Positions 17,762 through 27,172 of a stretch of 64,000 nucleotides of DNA are shown here, piece after piece. The stretch is from NCBI RefSeq assembly GCF_027622875.1, contig NZ_JAPZVP010000002.1, positions 235,006 to 299,005 of the forward strand. The letters are read 5' to 3'. This DNA comes from Glycomyces luteolus. Its GTDB lineage: Bacteria > Actinomycetota > Actinomycetes > Mycobacteriales > Micromonosporaceae. Below the pieces are notes generated by a model that searched no databases, was not told where the DNA came from, and worked only from the letters and a program-made list of their open reading frames with translations. Numbering within the stretch: the first letter of the stretch is position 1; each line of letters begins with the position of its first letter. A program made the translations under genes and the position numbers.

Positions 17762-18637
17762 ATGACGCAGCACGCCCCCGAACGACGTCCCCCCATGCCC
17801 TCCCGCCGCACCCTCCTGCGCGTCGGCATCCCCGCCGCCGTCGCCCTCGCCGGAGGAGCCGCCCTCTACGGCGCGACTGTCGCCTCCGCCGCCGGACCGA
17901 CGGACGCCGAGCTCTCGACCGAACTCGCCAACCGCATCAAGACCTACTTGGGCACCACGGGAACCCAGACCGTCGCCTCGGTCGCCGTCTCGCGCGGTTC
18001 CCGCCTCATCACCGCCAACAAGACCCTGATCCACGACACCGCCTCCATCGTCAAGATGGAGATCCTCCTGATGCTGTTGGAGAAGTACAGCTCGGTGAGC
18101 GCGATCCCCGCCGACATCCGGGAGCACGCGCGGCAGATGATCGTCTGGTCCAACAACGACTCCGCCACCAAGGTCTACAACCACGTCGGCGGCTGCAGTG
18201 CGCTCTCCGCCGCCCACATCAGGTACGGCCTGCAGTACACGAAGGCCTCCTCCGACTGCCGCTGGGGCCTGACCACCACGAACGCCACCGACCAGCTGAA
18301 GATCATGGGCCAGCTGCTCTACAAGGGCCGGCTCACCCAGGCCGAGGTGGACCACGCGCGCTGGCTCATGGGCGGCGTCGCCTCCGTCCAGCGCTGGGGC
18401 GTCAGCTCCGCACTGAAGACCGGCGAGAAGGTCTGGATCAAGAACGGCTGGGACTCCCGCTCCTCGCTCGGCGGCCTGTGGGTCGTCAACTCGTGCGGGA
18501 TCATCACCAAGTCCGGCGTCCCCTCGATCCGGATGGCGATCCTGACCAGCAAGGCCCCCAACGAGTCCAAGGGCGTCTCGATCGTCAAGGAGATCGCCAA
18601 GATCTCCCGCTCGGTCATCGACAAGGCCGTGCTCTAG
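17762..18637 (+). CDS. Exported class A beta-lactamase-fold serine hydrolase, copy 2
   Basis: A 291-residue tandem paralogue of the previous gene, with twin-arginine-like signal RRTLLRVGIPAAVALAGGAA (about 15-34). It keeps S95-x-x-K98 (SIVK). The SDN motif is S130-N131-N132 and the third motif is again KNGW (227-230). Three Cys in the mature part could allow a disulfide that copy 1 lacks. TACTCT at 17750-17755 lies six bases ahead of the ATG, so this copy seems to have its own promoter and a leaderless message. Function is unassigned; one terminator follows. Confidence 0.87.
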   Translation: MTQHAPERRPPMPSRRTLLRVGIPAAVALAGGAALYGATVASAAGPTDAELSTELANRIKTYLGTTGTQTVASVAVSRGSRLITANKTLIHDTASIVKMEILLMLLEKYSSVSAIPADIREHARQMIVWSNNDSATKVYNHVGGCSALSAAHIRYGLQYTKASSDCRWGLTTTNATDQLKIMGQLLYKGRLTQAEVDHARWLMGGVASVQRWGVSSALKTGEKVWIKNGWDSRSSLGGLWVVNSCGIITKSGVPSIRMAILTSKAPNESKGVSIVKEIAKISRSVIDKAVL

Positions 18638-18646
18638 ACACGCAGA

Positions 18647-18676
18647 AGCGGCCCGGACCGAATGGCCCGGGCCGCT
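18647..18676. terminator. Terminator between copy 2 and sahH
   Basis: AGCGGCCCGG (18647-18656) and CCGGGCCGCT (18667-18676) form a perfect 10-bp stem with a 10-base loop between convergent genes. It can serve both transcripts. Confidence 0.75.
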
Positions 18677-18726
18677 CCGCATTGCCTAGTACCGGCTGTG
18701 CCGCCGCTACCGTCCCTTCGCTTCGC

Positions 18727-20175
<1,449 letters not shown>

Positions 20176-20256
20176 GGCAGAAATGCTACGCGCCGCCCCT
20201 CGAAGACCTGAACAACGCCACTGCCGGGGCAGCGTGGAGCACTGAGGCGGGCGCCA

Positions 20257-20272
20257 CGGAAAAAATTTTCCG
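20257..20272. repeat. A/T-rich palindrome in the sahH/GNAT gap
   Basis: CGGAAAA and TTTTCCG with two central A form a near-perfect 16-base palindrome, the most A/T-rich spot in this region. It lies about 20 bases upstream of the -35 at 20290 and could act as an UP-element-like tract for that promoter, or as an operator in the divergent region. Confidence 0.45.
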
Positions 20273-20289
20273 GCAACGCGTGTTTCGGC

Positions 20290-20317
20290 TTGACACTGCT
20301 GAGTCTGTGGGTAATAT
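20290..20317 (+). promoter_or_regulatory. Near-consensus promoter of a short structured RNA
   Basis: TTGACA (20290-20295), a 16-base spacer and TAATAT (20312-20317). This is the closest match to the sigma70 consensus that I see in the whole window. Transcription should start near 20324-20326. Confidence 0.75.
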
Positions 20318-20324
20318 TGCAGAT

Positions 20325-20442
20325 ACGCAGCGTCACGGAGATGCGGAGGGCCCACAGGGTCCGGAACCATCACCGAGACGCCGGGGAATACCAAACCGGG
20401 GGGAGTGCCGGGCGGTCTGGGGTGGCCGCCCGGCACATTTTT
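20325..20442 (+). ncRNA. Candidate structured small RNA or leader attenuator of about 118 nt
   Basis: Between the strong promoter at 20290 and a terminator with a T-tract lies a sequence that folds well by eye. GCGTCACGG (20330-20338) pairs with CCGAGACGC (20373-20381) with a single mismatch. It encloses a hairpin GGGCCC (20348-20353) and GGGTCC (20357-20362). A purine-rich linker GGGGAATACCAAACC follows, then the terminator hairpin. It shows no sensible reading frame with a start signal. It may be an independent small RNA, or a riboswitch/attenuator controlling the GNAT gene 72 bases downstream. By eye it matches no riboswitch class I know well. Confidence 0.55.
20405..20442 (+). terminator. 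Intrinsic terminator ending the small RNA
   Basis: GTGCCGGGCGG (20405-20415) and CCGCCCGGCAC (20426-20436) form a perfect 11-bp stem with a 10-base loop, followed by ATTTTT (20437-20442). It is one of very few hairpins in this window with a proper U-tract, and it lies upstream of a gene rather than after one. Confidence 0.85.
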
Positions 20443-20514
20443 GCGCGCTGAACGCGATGCATCCTCATTTATTCGCTTGCACCCCATCCCGTGATGCGAG
20501 ACGGTACGGGGGCC

Positions 20515-21543
20515 ATGAGTGACATTGAGATTCTCCCGATCGATCCCCTCGACACCGACCTCGTCGAGGCGTGGATCGCCATGCAGAACGTCGTCATCGA
20601 GCACGACCGGCCCGGCGACGCCCCTTACAGCCCCGCTCACCAGCGGCTCCGTCTGCTCCTCCATCCGTCCGCCGTCAACGTCGAGCGCTACGCGGCCCGC
20701 GTCGACGGAGTGATCGTCGGCGCCTTCGAACTCGTCCTCTTCCTCAAGGACAACCAGCACCTGGCGAGCTTCGAGCTCGAGGTCCACCCCGACCACCGCC
20801 GCCGCGGCGTCGGCTCCCGCATGCTCGAATCCCTCGAGCAGCGCGTCGCCGAACTCGGCCGCGACACGCTCCTGTCCGGCGTCGCCGAAACCGTCGAAGA
20901 CGCGCCGGAGATGGACCACGCGGGCCGCGAATTCGCCAAGGCCCGCGGCTACGCCGCCGTCGACAACGAGATCCACCGCCGCAACGACCTCTTCGCCGTG
21001 AACGACGACGACCTCGCGAAGCTCTACGCCGACGCCTGGGCCAAGGCCGCCGGGTACGAGCTCGTGCAGTGGGTCAACCACGCCCCCGAGGACATCGTCG
21101 AGGGCATCGCCGCGATGCGCGCCCGCATGTACACCGACCCGCCCATGGGCGAGGAGCTGGACATCCGACCGGCCGTCTTCGACGTCGAGCGGGTCCGCGA
21201 CGAGGAGCGCGTGCGCGCCGACCGCGGCGAACTCCAACTCGCCGCCGCCGTCAGGCACGTCGAGTCCGGCGAAGTCGCCGGGATGACCGACATCCTCGTC
21301 TACCCGGGCAGCGAACTCCATGCGGGCCAGAACGACACGATCGTCGACCCGGCCCACCGCGGCAAGCGGCTCGGCACGATCCTCAAGATCGCCAACCAGC
21401 GCCTGCTGCGCGAGTACCGGCCGAGGCTCCGGTACGTGCACACCTGGAACGCCGAGGTCAACAGCCACATGATCGCCATCAACGAGGCCGTCGGCTACCG
21501 CCGCTTCTGCCGCGACATCGACGTCCAGAAGAAGCTCGCCTAG
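20515..21543 (+). CDS. Tandem-domain GNAT family N-acetyltransferase
   Basis: A 342-residue protein made of two GNAT folds. The N-terminal domain has the acetyl-CoA loop [15 protein letters not shown] (about residues 92-106). The C-terminal domain has [15 protein letters not shown] (about 277-291) and ends with a conserved NEAVGYRRF-type element. This architecture resembles the mycothiol-synthase-like and related actinobacterial acetyltransferases; substrate is unknown. ATG 20515 is chosen by conservation (GTG 20491 is in frame). It follows an attenuator-like RNA and is divergent from sahH. Confidence 0.85.
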   Translation: MSDIEILPIDPLDTDLVEAWIAMQNVVIEHDRPGDAPYSPAHQRLRLLLHPSAVNVERYAARVDGVIVGAFELVLFLKDNQHLASFELEVHPDHRRRGVGSRMLESLEQRVAELGRDTLLSGVAETVEDAPEMDHAGREFAKARGYAAVDNEIHRRNDLFAVNDDDLAKLYADAWAKAAGYELVQWVNHAPEDIVEGIAAMRARMYTDPPMGEELDIRPAVFDVERVRDEERVRADRGELQLAAAVRHVESGEVAGMTDILVYPGSELHAGQNDTIVDPAHRGKRLGTILKIANQRLLREYRPRLRYVHTWNAEVNSHMIAINEAVGYRRFCRDIDVQKKLA

Positions 21544-21573
21544 TACGCGAAGTTCCCGCGTTGCACAAGGGAA

Positions 21574-21601
21574 ACGGCCCCGCACTCGAGTGCGGGGCCG
21601 T
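21574..21601. terminator. Bidirectional terminator between GNAT and manA
   Basis: A perfect 28-base palindrome (14-bp arms beginning ACGGCCCCGCACTC) lies 30 bases after the GNAT stop and 17 bases from the manA stop on the other strand. Confidence 0.85.
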
Positions 21602-21618
21602 CATTCGCTCTGGGGGCG

Positions 21619-22767
21619 TTACGCGCTGGCGATGAACAGCTCGCCCTCGCCGCTCGCCGTGATCGGGCCGGCAGCGCCCGCCGAGAAGGCCGCGCGGCCG
21701 GGGGAGAGGGCGACCTCGCCCTGGTCGTCGGCGACGGTGACGCTCCCGCCCGTGCTCAGGCAGATCCGCGGGCCGTCGATGTCGATGCGGACCGGCTCGC
21801 CGGTGAGCTCGACCCGGCGCAGCGCGAAGTCCTCGATCGGGACCGGCCACGAGCGCACCGGCCCGGCGTCCTCGATGAGGGCGCGCGGCTCGTCGATCGC
21901 GTTGAAGTCCAAGACCCGCAGCAGTTCCGGCACGTCGACGCGCTTGTTCGTGAGGCCGCCGCGCAGCACGTTGTCGCTGGCGGCCATGATCTCGACGCCG
22001 AAGCCCTTGAGGTACGCGTGCAGGTTCCCCGCGGGCATGTACACGCCCTCGCCGGGCTGCAGCGTGATGTGGTTGAGCAGCAGGCTCACCAGGACGCCCG
22101 GGTCGTCGGGGTAGGAGCGGGCCAGGTTCACCAGGTCCGCCGCATCGGCGGTCCCGAGTTCGGCGGCCGCTTTCGCGGCGGCGTCGATGATGCCGCGGCA
22201 CTCCTCGCGGCCGAGGCCGAGCAGGTCCGGCACGGCCCGGCGCAGCCCGGCCTTCGGGTCGCGCAGCGTGGCGACCAGCGATTCGAGCTCGGAGACGCCG
22301 AGCGCCTCGATGTCCGCGGCGGCCGCGAGCGGGTCGCGGAAGCCGCACATCGCGCGGAACTCGGTGAGCGCCACCAGGAGTTCGGGCTTGTGGTTGTCGT
22401 CGACGTAGTTGCGGTAGGCCATGTCGATGCCGATGCGCATCTCCCGCTGGTGGCCCGAGTTGGCCTGGCGCAGGTTCGGGTGCGCCTGGAGCGACAGGGG
22501 CTTCCCGGCGGCGAGCAGCTTCAGCAGGAACGGCAGCTTCGGGCCGAAGCGGTCGAGGACGCGCCGGCCGAGCATCTCGGCGGGGGCCGAGGCGATGGCG
22601 TCGTCGAGGGGCCGTCCGTCGTGGAGCGTCGATGGGGCGCTGTGGTGGGCCCCGAGCCATTCCTCGGCTTCGGGGAGGTCGGCAGGCACCTCCCGGCCTT
22701 GCAACTGGGCGATGTCGACTTGCGATCCCCACGCGTAGTTGCGGATGACACCGTAGAGCCCCTGCAC
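21619..22767 (-). CDS. manA: Mannose-6-phosphate isomerase, class I
   Basis: A 382-residue zinc enzyme interconverting fructose-6-phosphate and mannose-6-phosphate, the entry to GDP-mannose for mannolipids and glycoproteins. Type I signatures seen are YAWGS near the N-terminus, SLQAHP and DDNHKPEL (metal ligands), and MPAGNLHAYLKG and NVLRGGLTNKR towards the C-terminus. It begins a minus-strand group with the SIS gene, Trm112-like and manB upstream, the same set as in M. tuberculosis. Start ATG 22767. Confidence 0.94.
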   Translation of the reverse strand: MQGLYGVIRNYAWGSQVDIAQLQGREVPADLPEAEEWLGAHHSAPSTLHDGRPLDDAIASAPAEMLGRRVLDRFGPKLPFLLKLLAAGKPLSLQAHPNLRQANSGHQREMRIGIDMAYRNYVDDNHKPELLVALTEFRAMCGFRDPLAAAADIEALGVSELESLVATLRDPKAGLRRAVPDLLGLGREECRGIIDAAAKAAAELGTADAADLVNLARSYPDDPGVLVSLLLNHITLQPGEGVYMPAGNLHAYLKGFGVEIMAASDNVLRGGLTNKRVDVPELLRVLDFNAIDEPRALIEDAGPVRSWPVPIEDFALRRVELTGEPVRIDIDGPRICLSTGGSVTVADDQGEVALSPGRAAFSAGAAGPITASGEGELFIASA

Positions 22768-22859
22768 CGCCGCTCCTCACTGTTCGGGTTGAAGGCCTCA
22801 ACTCTAACGGTTCGGCCCGCGCGGCTCGCGGCCCCGGCCCGTCTGAGCGCGGGACGCCG

Positions 22860-22892
22860 AAGGCCGCGGACGACGACGCCGTCCGCGGCCTT
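22860..22892 (-). terminator. Hairpin terminator after the SIS-domain gene
   Basis: AAGGCCGCGGAC (22860-22871) and GTCCGCGGCCTT (22881-22892) form a perfect 12-bp stem, 27 bases past the SIS gene stop. No T-tract is present on either strand. It separates the SIS gene from manA, which must then have its own promoter or depend on read-through. Confidence 0.6.
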
Positions 22893-22919
22893 GAAAGCAT
22901 TGCCGCCCTTGCGGTTGAG

Positions 22920-24113
22920 CTAATCCGAACCGAGGGTGGCGTCCTTCATCTCGGAGACGGCCGGGACGCGCATCGGGTCGAGGCCGTGGGCGAGCGCCAG
23001 GTACACCGACGCGAAGTCGGGGACGGCGATCAGCGAGGCGAGCCGCTCGAGCGCGCATCCGCCCTCGGCGGGGAGCACGTCGCAGCGGATGCCGCGGCGG
23101 GAGGCCAGGTCGGCGACGGCGTCGGCGCGCCGCACGTCCGGCTTCGGGCCGGTCTCGTCGCCGTCGAGGCCGTCGTCGCGCATGAGCACGATCCGCAGTC
23201 GCGTCAGCTCGTCGTCCTCGGGGTCGGCGAAGATGTCCGTCTGGCCTTCCGCGAGCGAGCCGAACACGCCGTCGAGGAGGCCGACGCGGCCGCGCCCGAC
23301 CTCGCCGAGCTCGCCGGAGACCACCGGGTAGCGGGAGTTGGCGGCGAGCATGTCGCCGAAGCGCCGGGCGGCCACGCCCGCGAGCGGGCTCGAGCCCCAC
23401 ACCACGGGAATCGACCCGGCCAGGTTCATGGCGAGTTCCTTCGCCGGGTTGACGTACGCGTCGGCGTCGGGGCGGCAGCGCTCGGCGTCCTCGTCGAGCC
23501 GCCTGGCGGTCTCGGCGATGTCGGCCTCCACCAGGTTCACGAGCCCGAGTTCCCTGGCGGCCATGAGGACCGGGACAGTAAGCGCCCACAGGCTGAGGCG
23601 CGCCGGGGCGCGCCGGGGCACGGCCACGAACGGGGCGCGGGCGCGCTCGGCGAGGGCCTGCAGCTCCGAGTCCGGGGCGCCGATGGCGACCAGGCGCGCG
23701 CCGCGGCGTCCGGCCGCCTCGGCGGCGGCGAGCGCCTCCGGGCTGCGTCCCGAGGCGGACACGGCGATGACGACGTCGGCCGCGCCCACCCAGCCGGGGA
23801 CGCCGGCCGAGCGGTGCCCGAGGATCGGGACGGGGCAGCGGGGCCCGGCCACGGTGGCGAGGATGTCGCCGGTGCGCGCGGCGGTGCCGACGCCCGCGAC
23901 GACGACCGCCCGGGGGCGGCCCTCCTCGGCGAGCGCGCCGAGTCCGGCGTCGGCGGCGAGCGCCGCCGACTCGCGGAGCTGCGGTCCGGCCGAGGCGAGC
24001 GCCCACAGCGCGCCGCCGGGCCGGATCGACTCGCTCAGGTCGCCTTCGATGCGGCGCTCGTCGGGGAGCCGATCGCCGGTGATGCCGGCGAGGCCGTCGT
24101 CCTCAAGACCCAT
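22920..24113 (-). CDS. SIS-domain phosphosugar isomerase-like protein
   Basis: A 397-residue protein of the bifunctional phosphoglucose/phosphomannose isomerase-like family (SIS domains), position-equivalent to Rv3256c. The first SIS half has AVVVAGVGTAARTGD and DVVIAVSASGRSPEAL (sugar-phosphate loops). The C-terminal half has ELAMNLAGSIPVVWGSSPL. It may help interconvert hexose phosphates for the mannose pathway; activity is inferred. ATG 24113 is supported by AAGGAGGA seven bases upstream. Confidence 0.85.
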   Translation of the reverse strand: MGLEDDGLAGITGDRLPDERRIEGDLSESIRPGGALWALASAGPQLRESAALAADAGLGALAEEGRPRAVVVAGVGTAARTGDILATVAGPRCPVPILGHRSAGVPGWVGAADVVIAVSASGRSPEALAAAEAAGRRGARLVAIGAPDSELQALAERARAPFVAVPRRAPARLSLWALTVPVLMAARELGLVNLVEADIAETARRLDEDAERCRPDADAYVNPAKELAMNLAGSIPVVWGSSPLAGVAARRFGDMLAANSRYPVVSGELGEVGRGRVGLLDGVFGSLAEGQTDIFADPEDDELTRLRIVLMRDDGLDGDETGPKPDVRRADAVADLASRRGIRCDVLPAEGGCALERLASLIAVPDFASVYLALAHGLDPMRVPAVSEMKDATLGSD

Positions 24114-24174
24114 GCTGTACTCCTCCTTGGCCGTGCGGCCTCGACGGTTCACTTCATTGCCGGGCTGTTCAAAT

Positions 24175-24273
24175 CTACGGGTCGCAAGCGTCGCCGAGGG
24201 GACAAGCCTACGGCTCGCAGGCGTCGCCGAGGGGACAAGCCTACGGCTCGCAGGCGTCGCCCAGAGGACCTCC
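24175..24273. repeat. Three tandem 33-bp repeats
   Basis: Units at 24175-24207, 24208-24240 and 24241-24273 share CTACGGCTCGCAGGCGTCGCC followed by a purine-rich tail; the third copy diverges in its last 12 bases, and a degenerate fourth may follow. Each unit holds one copy, in reverse orientation, of the dispersed GGCGAAGCYTGCGAGYC-type repeat. The array fills the gap between the SIS gene start and the Trm112-like stop. Confidence 0.8.
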
Positions 24274-24356
24274 GGGCGGTTCGCCGGCGTTGCCGCACTG
24301 CCGAAGTGCGGCCCGCCCGCGAGGTGCCCTGCCCGGCCCGGGGCCGGGCGGTGCGG

Positions 24357-24530
24357 CTATTCCGGGCCGTCGAGGAGCATCACGGGGATGCCGTCCTCGA
24401 CCCGGAAGACCTTGGCGCACTCCGAGCAGGTGAGCGCGTTCGCCTCGCGGTCGTACGAGAGCGGGGCGTGATGGGGCTCAGGGCAGCGCAGCAGTTCGAG
24501 GAGCACTGGCTTGGGCGCGGTGGCGGGCAT
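24357..24530 (-). CDS. Trm112-like small zinc-ribbon protein
   Basis: A 57-codon gene that is easy to miss. The product starts MPATAPKPVLLELLRCPEPHH and continues LSYDREANALTCSECAKVFRVEDGIPVMLLD. It has a Cys in the first motif and a CxxC (TCSEC), with the typical GIPVMLL ending of Trm112/YcaR-type proteins. Family members bind methyltransferases or other enzymes as small activators. It lies between manB (3-base gap) and the SIS gene, as in streptomycetes, so it is most likely co-expressed with the mannose genes. Confidence 0.88.
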   Translation of the reverse strand: MPATAPKPVLLELLRCPEPHHAPLSYDREANALTCSECAKVFRVEDGIPVMLLDGPE

Positions 24531-24533
24531 GGG

Positions 24534-25913
24534 CTAGTTCCTTACGGTGCGGAGGATGTCGTCCCGCAGCAGCTCCATGGACGCCTGGTCGGGGCCCTCG
24601 GCGTTGAGGCGCAGCAGCGGTTCGGTGTTGGACGGGCGCAGGTTGGCCCACGAGCCGTCTTCGAGCGTGATCGTGAGGCCGTCGAGGCGGTCGGTCTCGA
24701 CCCCTTGGCGGGCAGCGTACTGCGCGGCGACCTCTTCGATCTTCGCGTGAGGGTCGTCGACCTTCGAGTTGATCTCGCCGGAGGGCACGTAGCGGACGAA
24801 CTCGTTCGCGAGGTCCGAGGCGCTGCGGTCGCTCTCGCCGACTGCTGCGAGGACGTGCATCGCGGCGAGCATCCCGGTGTCGGCGAACCAGAAGTCGCGG
24901 AAGTAGTAGTGCGCGGAGTGCTCGCCGCCGAAGACGGCGTTCTCATCGCCCATGACGGACTTGATATAGGAATGGCCGACGCGGGTGCGCAGCGGGCGGC
25001 CGCCGTGCTCGGCGATGATCTCGGGGACGGCCTTCGAGGTGATCAGGTTGTGGCACACCGCGGAACCGGGGTGCTTGGCGAGTTCGCGGGTGGCGATGAG
25101 CGCGGTGATCGCGGACGGGGTGACGGGCTCGCCGTCGGCGTCCACGACGAAGCAGCGGTCGGCGTCGCCGTCGAAGGCCAGGCCCAGGTCGGCGCCGACC
25201 TCCTTCACGCGGGCCTGCAGGTCGACGATGTTCGCCGGCTCCAGCGGGTTCGCCTCGTGGTTGGGGAAGGTGCCGTCGAGCTCGAAGTACATCGGCACGA
25301 TCTCGAGCGGGAGCCCGGCGAGGATCTCATCTCCGAGGACGGCCGGGACGGTGTGGCCGCCCATGCCGTTGCCGGCGTCCACGACGATCTTGAGCGGGCG
25401 GATCGCGGAGAGGTCCACGAGTTCGCGCAAGTACGCGGCGTAGGAGGCGAGGAAGCCCTCGCTCGTGACCGTCCCCGGAGCGTCGGCCTCGGGTGCCGGT
25501 TCGCCGTCGAGGATCGCCTGCGCCTTGTCGCGGATGTCGGCCAGACCGGTGTCGAGGCCGATCGGGCGGGCCGCGGGCAGGCACAGCTTCAGGCCGTTGT
25601 ATTCGGCGGGGTTGTGGCTGGCGGTGAACATCGCGCCGGCGACGTTGCGCTGGCCTGCGATGAAGTAGATCATGTCGGTCGAGCAGAGCCCGGCCTCGAT
25701 GACGTCCGCGCCCGCGCGGGTCGCGCCGCGCGCGAAGGCCTCGGCGAAGCCGGGGCCGGAGTCGCGCATGTCGTGCCCGACCGCCCAGGTCCTCTCACCG
25801 GTGACGGCCACTGCGGCCGCGCCGATGGCCTCCATGACCTCGGGTGTGAGCTGCGAACCGACAAGTCCGCGCACGTCGTAGGCCTTCACGAAATCGCTGA
25901 GCTTAGGAGCCAC
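24534..25913 (-). CDS. manB: Phosphomannomutase/phosphoglucomutase
   Basis: A 459-residue alpha-D-phosphohexomutase converting mannose-6-phosphate to mannose-1-phosphate. All four family loops are visible: phosphoserine loop TASHNPAEYNG, metal loop DGDADR, sugar loop GGEHSAHYYF and phosphate loop RPSNTEPLLR. It supplies ManC (28539). Start ATG 25913, conserved MAPKLSDFVKAYDVRG. Probably the first gene of a manB-Trm112 unit; the SIS gene follows after the repeat array. Confidence 0.95.
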   Translation of the reverse strand: MAPKLSDFVKAYDVRGLVGSQLTPEVMEAIGAAAVAVTGERTWAVGHDMRDSGPGFAEAFARGATRAGADVIEAGLCSTDMIYFIAGQRNVAGAMFTASHNPAEYNGLKLCLPAARPIGLDTGLADIRDKAQAILDGEPAPEADAPGTVTSEGFLASYAAYLRELVDLSAIRPLKIVVDAGNGMGGHTVPAVLGDEILAGLPLEIVPMYFELDGTFPNHEANPLEPANIVDLQARVKEVGADLGLAFDGDADRCFVVDADGEPVTPSAITALIATRELAKHPGSAVCHNLITSKAVPEIIAEHGGRPLRTRVGHSYIKSVMGDENAVFGGEHSAHYYFRDFWFADTGMLAAMHVLAAVGESDRSASDLANEFVRYVPSGEINSKVDDPHAKIEEVAAQYAARQGVETDRLDGLTITLEDGSWANLRPSNTEPLLRLNAEGPDQASMELLRDDILRTVRN

Positions 25914-25992
25914 TCAGATGCCGCCTTTCCGGTGTTGCGGGTCCGGTCGGGGAGCGTCTGGCAGCACCGCTAGAGGCCACCCCGTGACGAGA

Positions 25993-26427
25993 CTAGCGCT
26001 GTAGGTCCTCGTCGCCGGACACCACCCGGAGGTGACGCCTGGCACCGATCTGGGGCGCGGCGGGGCGGAGCCCTTGGCGCTGAGACGCATCGGTCCCGTC
26101 GTATCGGCCGCCGGCCATCGGGGGCGCTTCGGGCGGCTCGAGCTCGGGCCTTTCGCCCACGGCGGCTTCCCGTACGGCGTTGGCCAGTGCGACCAGGTCG
26201 TCGTCGGTGGGCATGGGCACCGTGTAATCGCCTTGATGGCGGACCAGTTCCCAACCATGGGGCACGGTGAGGCGCCGGGCATGCGCATCACACAGGTCAT
26301 AGCTGTGGGGTTCCCGCGTCGTCGAGAGCGGGCCGACCACAGCCGTCGAATCCGAGTAGATATATGTCAAAGTGGCCACCGCAGGCTGGCGGCAGCCGTT
26401 CCGGGAGCAACGCCGATCCGACCTCAC
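25993..26427 (-). CDS. DUF3499 family protein
   Basis: A 144-residue protein with an N-terminal zinc-ribbon-like pair (RCSRNGCRQPA) and a second putative ligand pair in YDLCDAHARRL, both typical of actinobacterial DUF3499. The C-terminal third is Pro/Arg-rich and poorly conserved. Function is unknown. It lies between manB and the zincin-like gene with which it is divergent, an arrangement also seen in mycobacteria. Confidence 0.87.
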   Translation of the reverse strand: MRSDRRCSRNGCRQPAVATLTYIYSDSTAVVGPLSTTREPHSYDLCDAHARRLTVPHGWELVRHQGDYTVPMPTDDDLVALANAVREAAVGERPELEPPEAPPMAGGRYDGTDASQRQGLRPAAPQIGARRHLRVVSGDEDLQR

Positions 26428-26548
26428 ACCACGAAACTACCACTCGCGGTGGCGAAGTCAGCGACGCTGAACTGTGGTCCCATGCGGAATTGTCCGGATC
26501 GCGATCGCGGGGACCGAAATCGTCGGGCGCGAACGCTATGGTTTCCCC

Positions 26549-26980
26549 ATGCGCAGAGATCGACACGGACGGGGGATGCGGGGGCCGCTGGCGCCTCGCG
26601 CCCTGCCGCTGCGGCACACGCCCGTCGAGCAGTTCGACGCGCTGGTGATGGATTCGGTGGTCGAGATCGAGCGCCGTCTCGCGGAGTCGCTGGGCGCGAA
26701 GTTCACCGATCTGCGGCACATCGAGTTCGCCGTAGACGAAGTGCCGCCGGAATCCCAGAACTACGACGCCGACATCGTGGAGGACCGGGGGGTGCCGCTC
26801 TCGAAGCTGTACCCGGCGCAGCCGGGCACGGTCGCGGCCTCACCTCGGATTGTGCTGTACCGCAGACCGATCGAGCTGCGGGCCGAGGGCAAGGCCGAGA
26901 TGGAGGGACTGGTGCGCTCGGTGCTCGCCGAGCAGCTCGCGTCCCTGCTGAACCTGCCGCCAGAGGATCTGGAGTTCTGA
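26549..26980 (+). CDS. Zincin-family (metallopeptidase-like) protein lacking HExxH
   Basis: A 143-residue member of the small 'metallopeptidase family' (Rv3259 position). Conserved features are DALVMDSVVEIERRLAESL and FAVDEVPPES, and a later PRIVLYRRPIE strand. Where family members with an intact site carry HExxHH, this protein has VLAEQLASLLNL, so the zinc site and catalytic Glu pair are missing and hydrolysis is unlikely. ATG 26549 is chosen over an in-frame 26474 start. TATGGT (26537-26542) lies six bases upstream without Shine-Dalgarno, so leaderless translation is likely. Confidence 0.85.
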   Translation: MRRDRHGRGMRGPLAPRALPLRHTPVEQFDALVMDSVVEIERRLAESLGAKFTDLRHIEFAVDEVPPESQNYDADIVEDRGVPLSKLYPAQPGTVAASPRIVLYRRPIELRAEGKAEMEGLVRSVLAEQLASLLNLPPEDLEF

Positions 26981-27115
26981 GCCGGGTTCGCTTCTTGTTC
27001 GAAGCATGTGGTGTCGTACCAATGGCTTAGGGTTAGATCAAGGGGTCCCCCGGCGGGACAAATCAGGAATATCCCGTTTCATGTTCGGCAGTTCGGCACT
27101 GGCCTTGATGTCGGC

Positions 27116-27147
27116 GCGGGGGCGGGACTTCGACGTCCCGCCCCCGC
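27116..27147. terminator. Bidirectional terminator between the zincin-like gene and whiB
   Basis: A 13-bp perfect stem (GCGGGGGCGGGAC, 27116-27128; GTCCCGCCCCCGC, 27135-27147) with a six-base loop lies between two converging genes. Confidence 0.8.
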
Positions 27148-27172
27148 CGCTCGCTCGCAGGGATGCACTTCG

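Noticed and set aside
20176-20290. SAH riboswitch in front of sahH
   Set aside because: I looked on the minus strand for the conserved GAGGAGCGCUGC core and the pseudoknot partner and did not find them; no convincing structure precedes the sahH start.
20330-20400. c-di-AMP (ydaO-type) riboswitch because of GGAGGGCCCA and GGGGAATACC
   Set aside because: The similarity is limited to short purine/C runs; the order and spacing of the conserved ydaO elements are not met by eye.
20280-20522. An 80-codon plus-strand frame across the sahH/GNAT gap
   Set aside because: It crosses a promoter, a structured region and a terminator, lacks a start signal and has no protein-like character.
24175-24273. 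Tandem 33-bp units considered as a CRISPR array
   Set aside because: The repeats abut directly without unique spacers, there are only three, and no cas gene is present.
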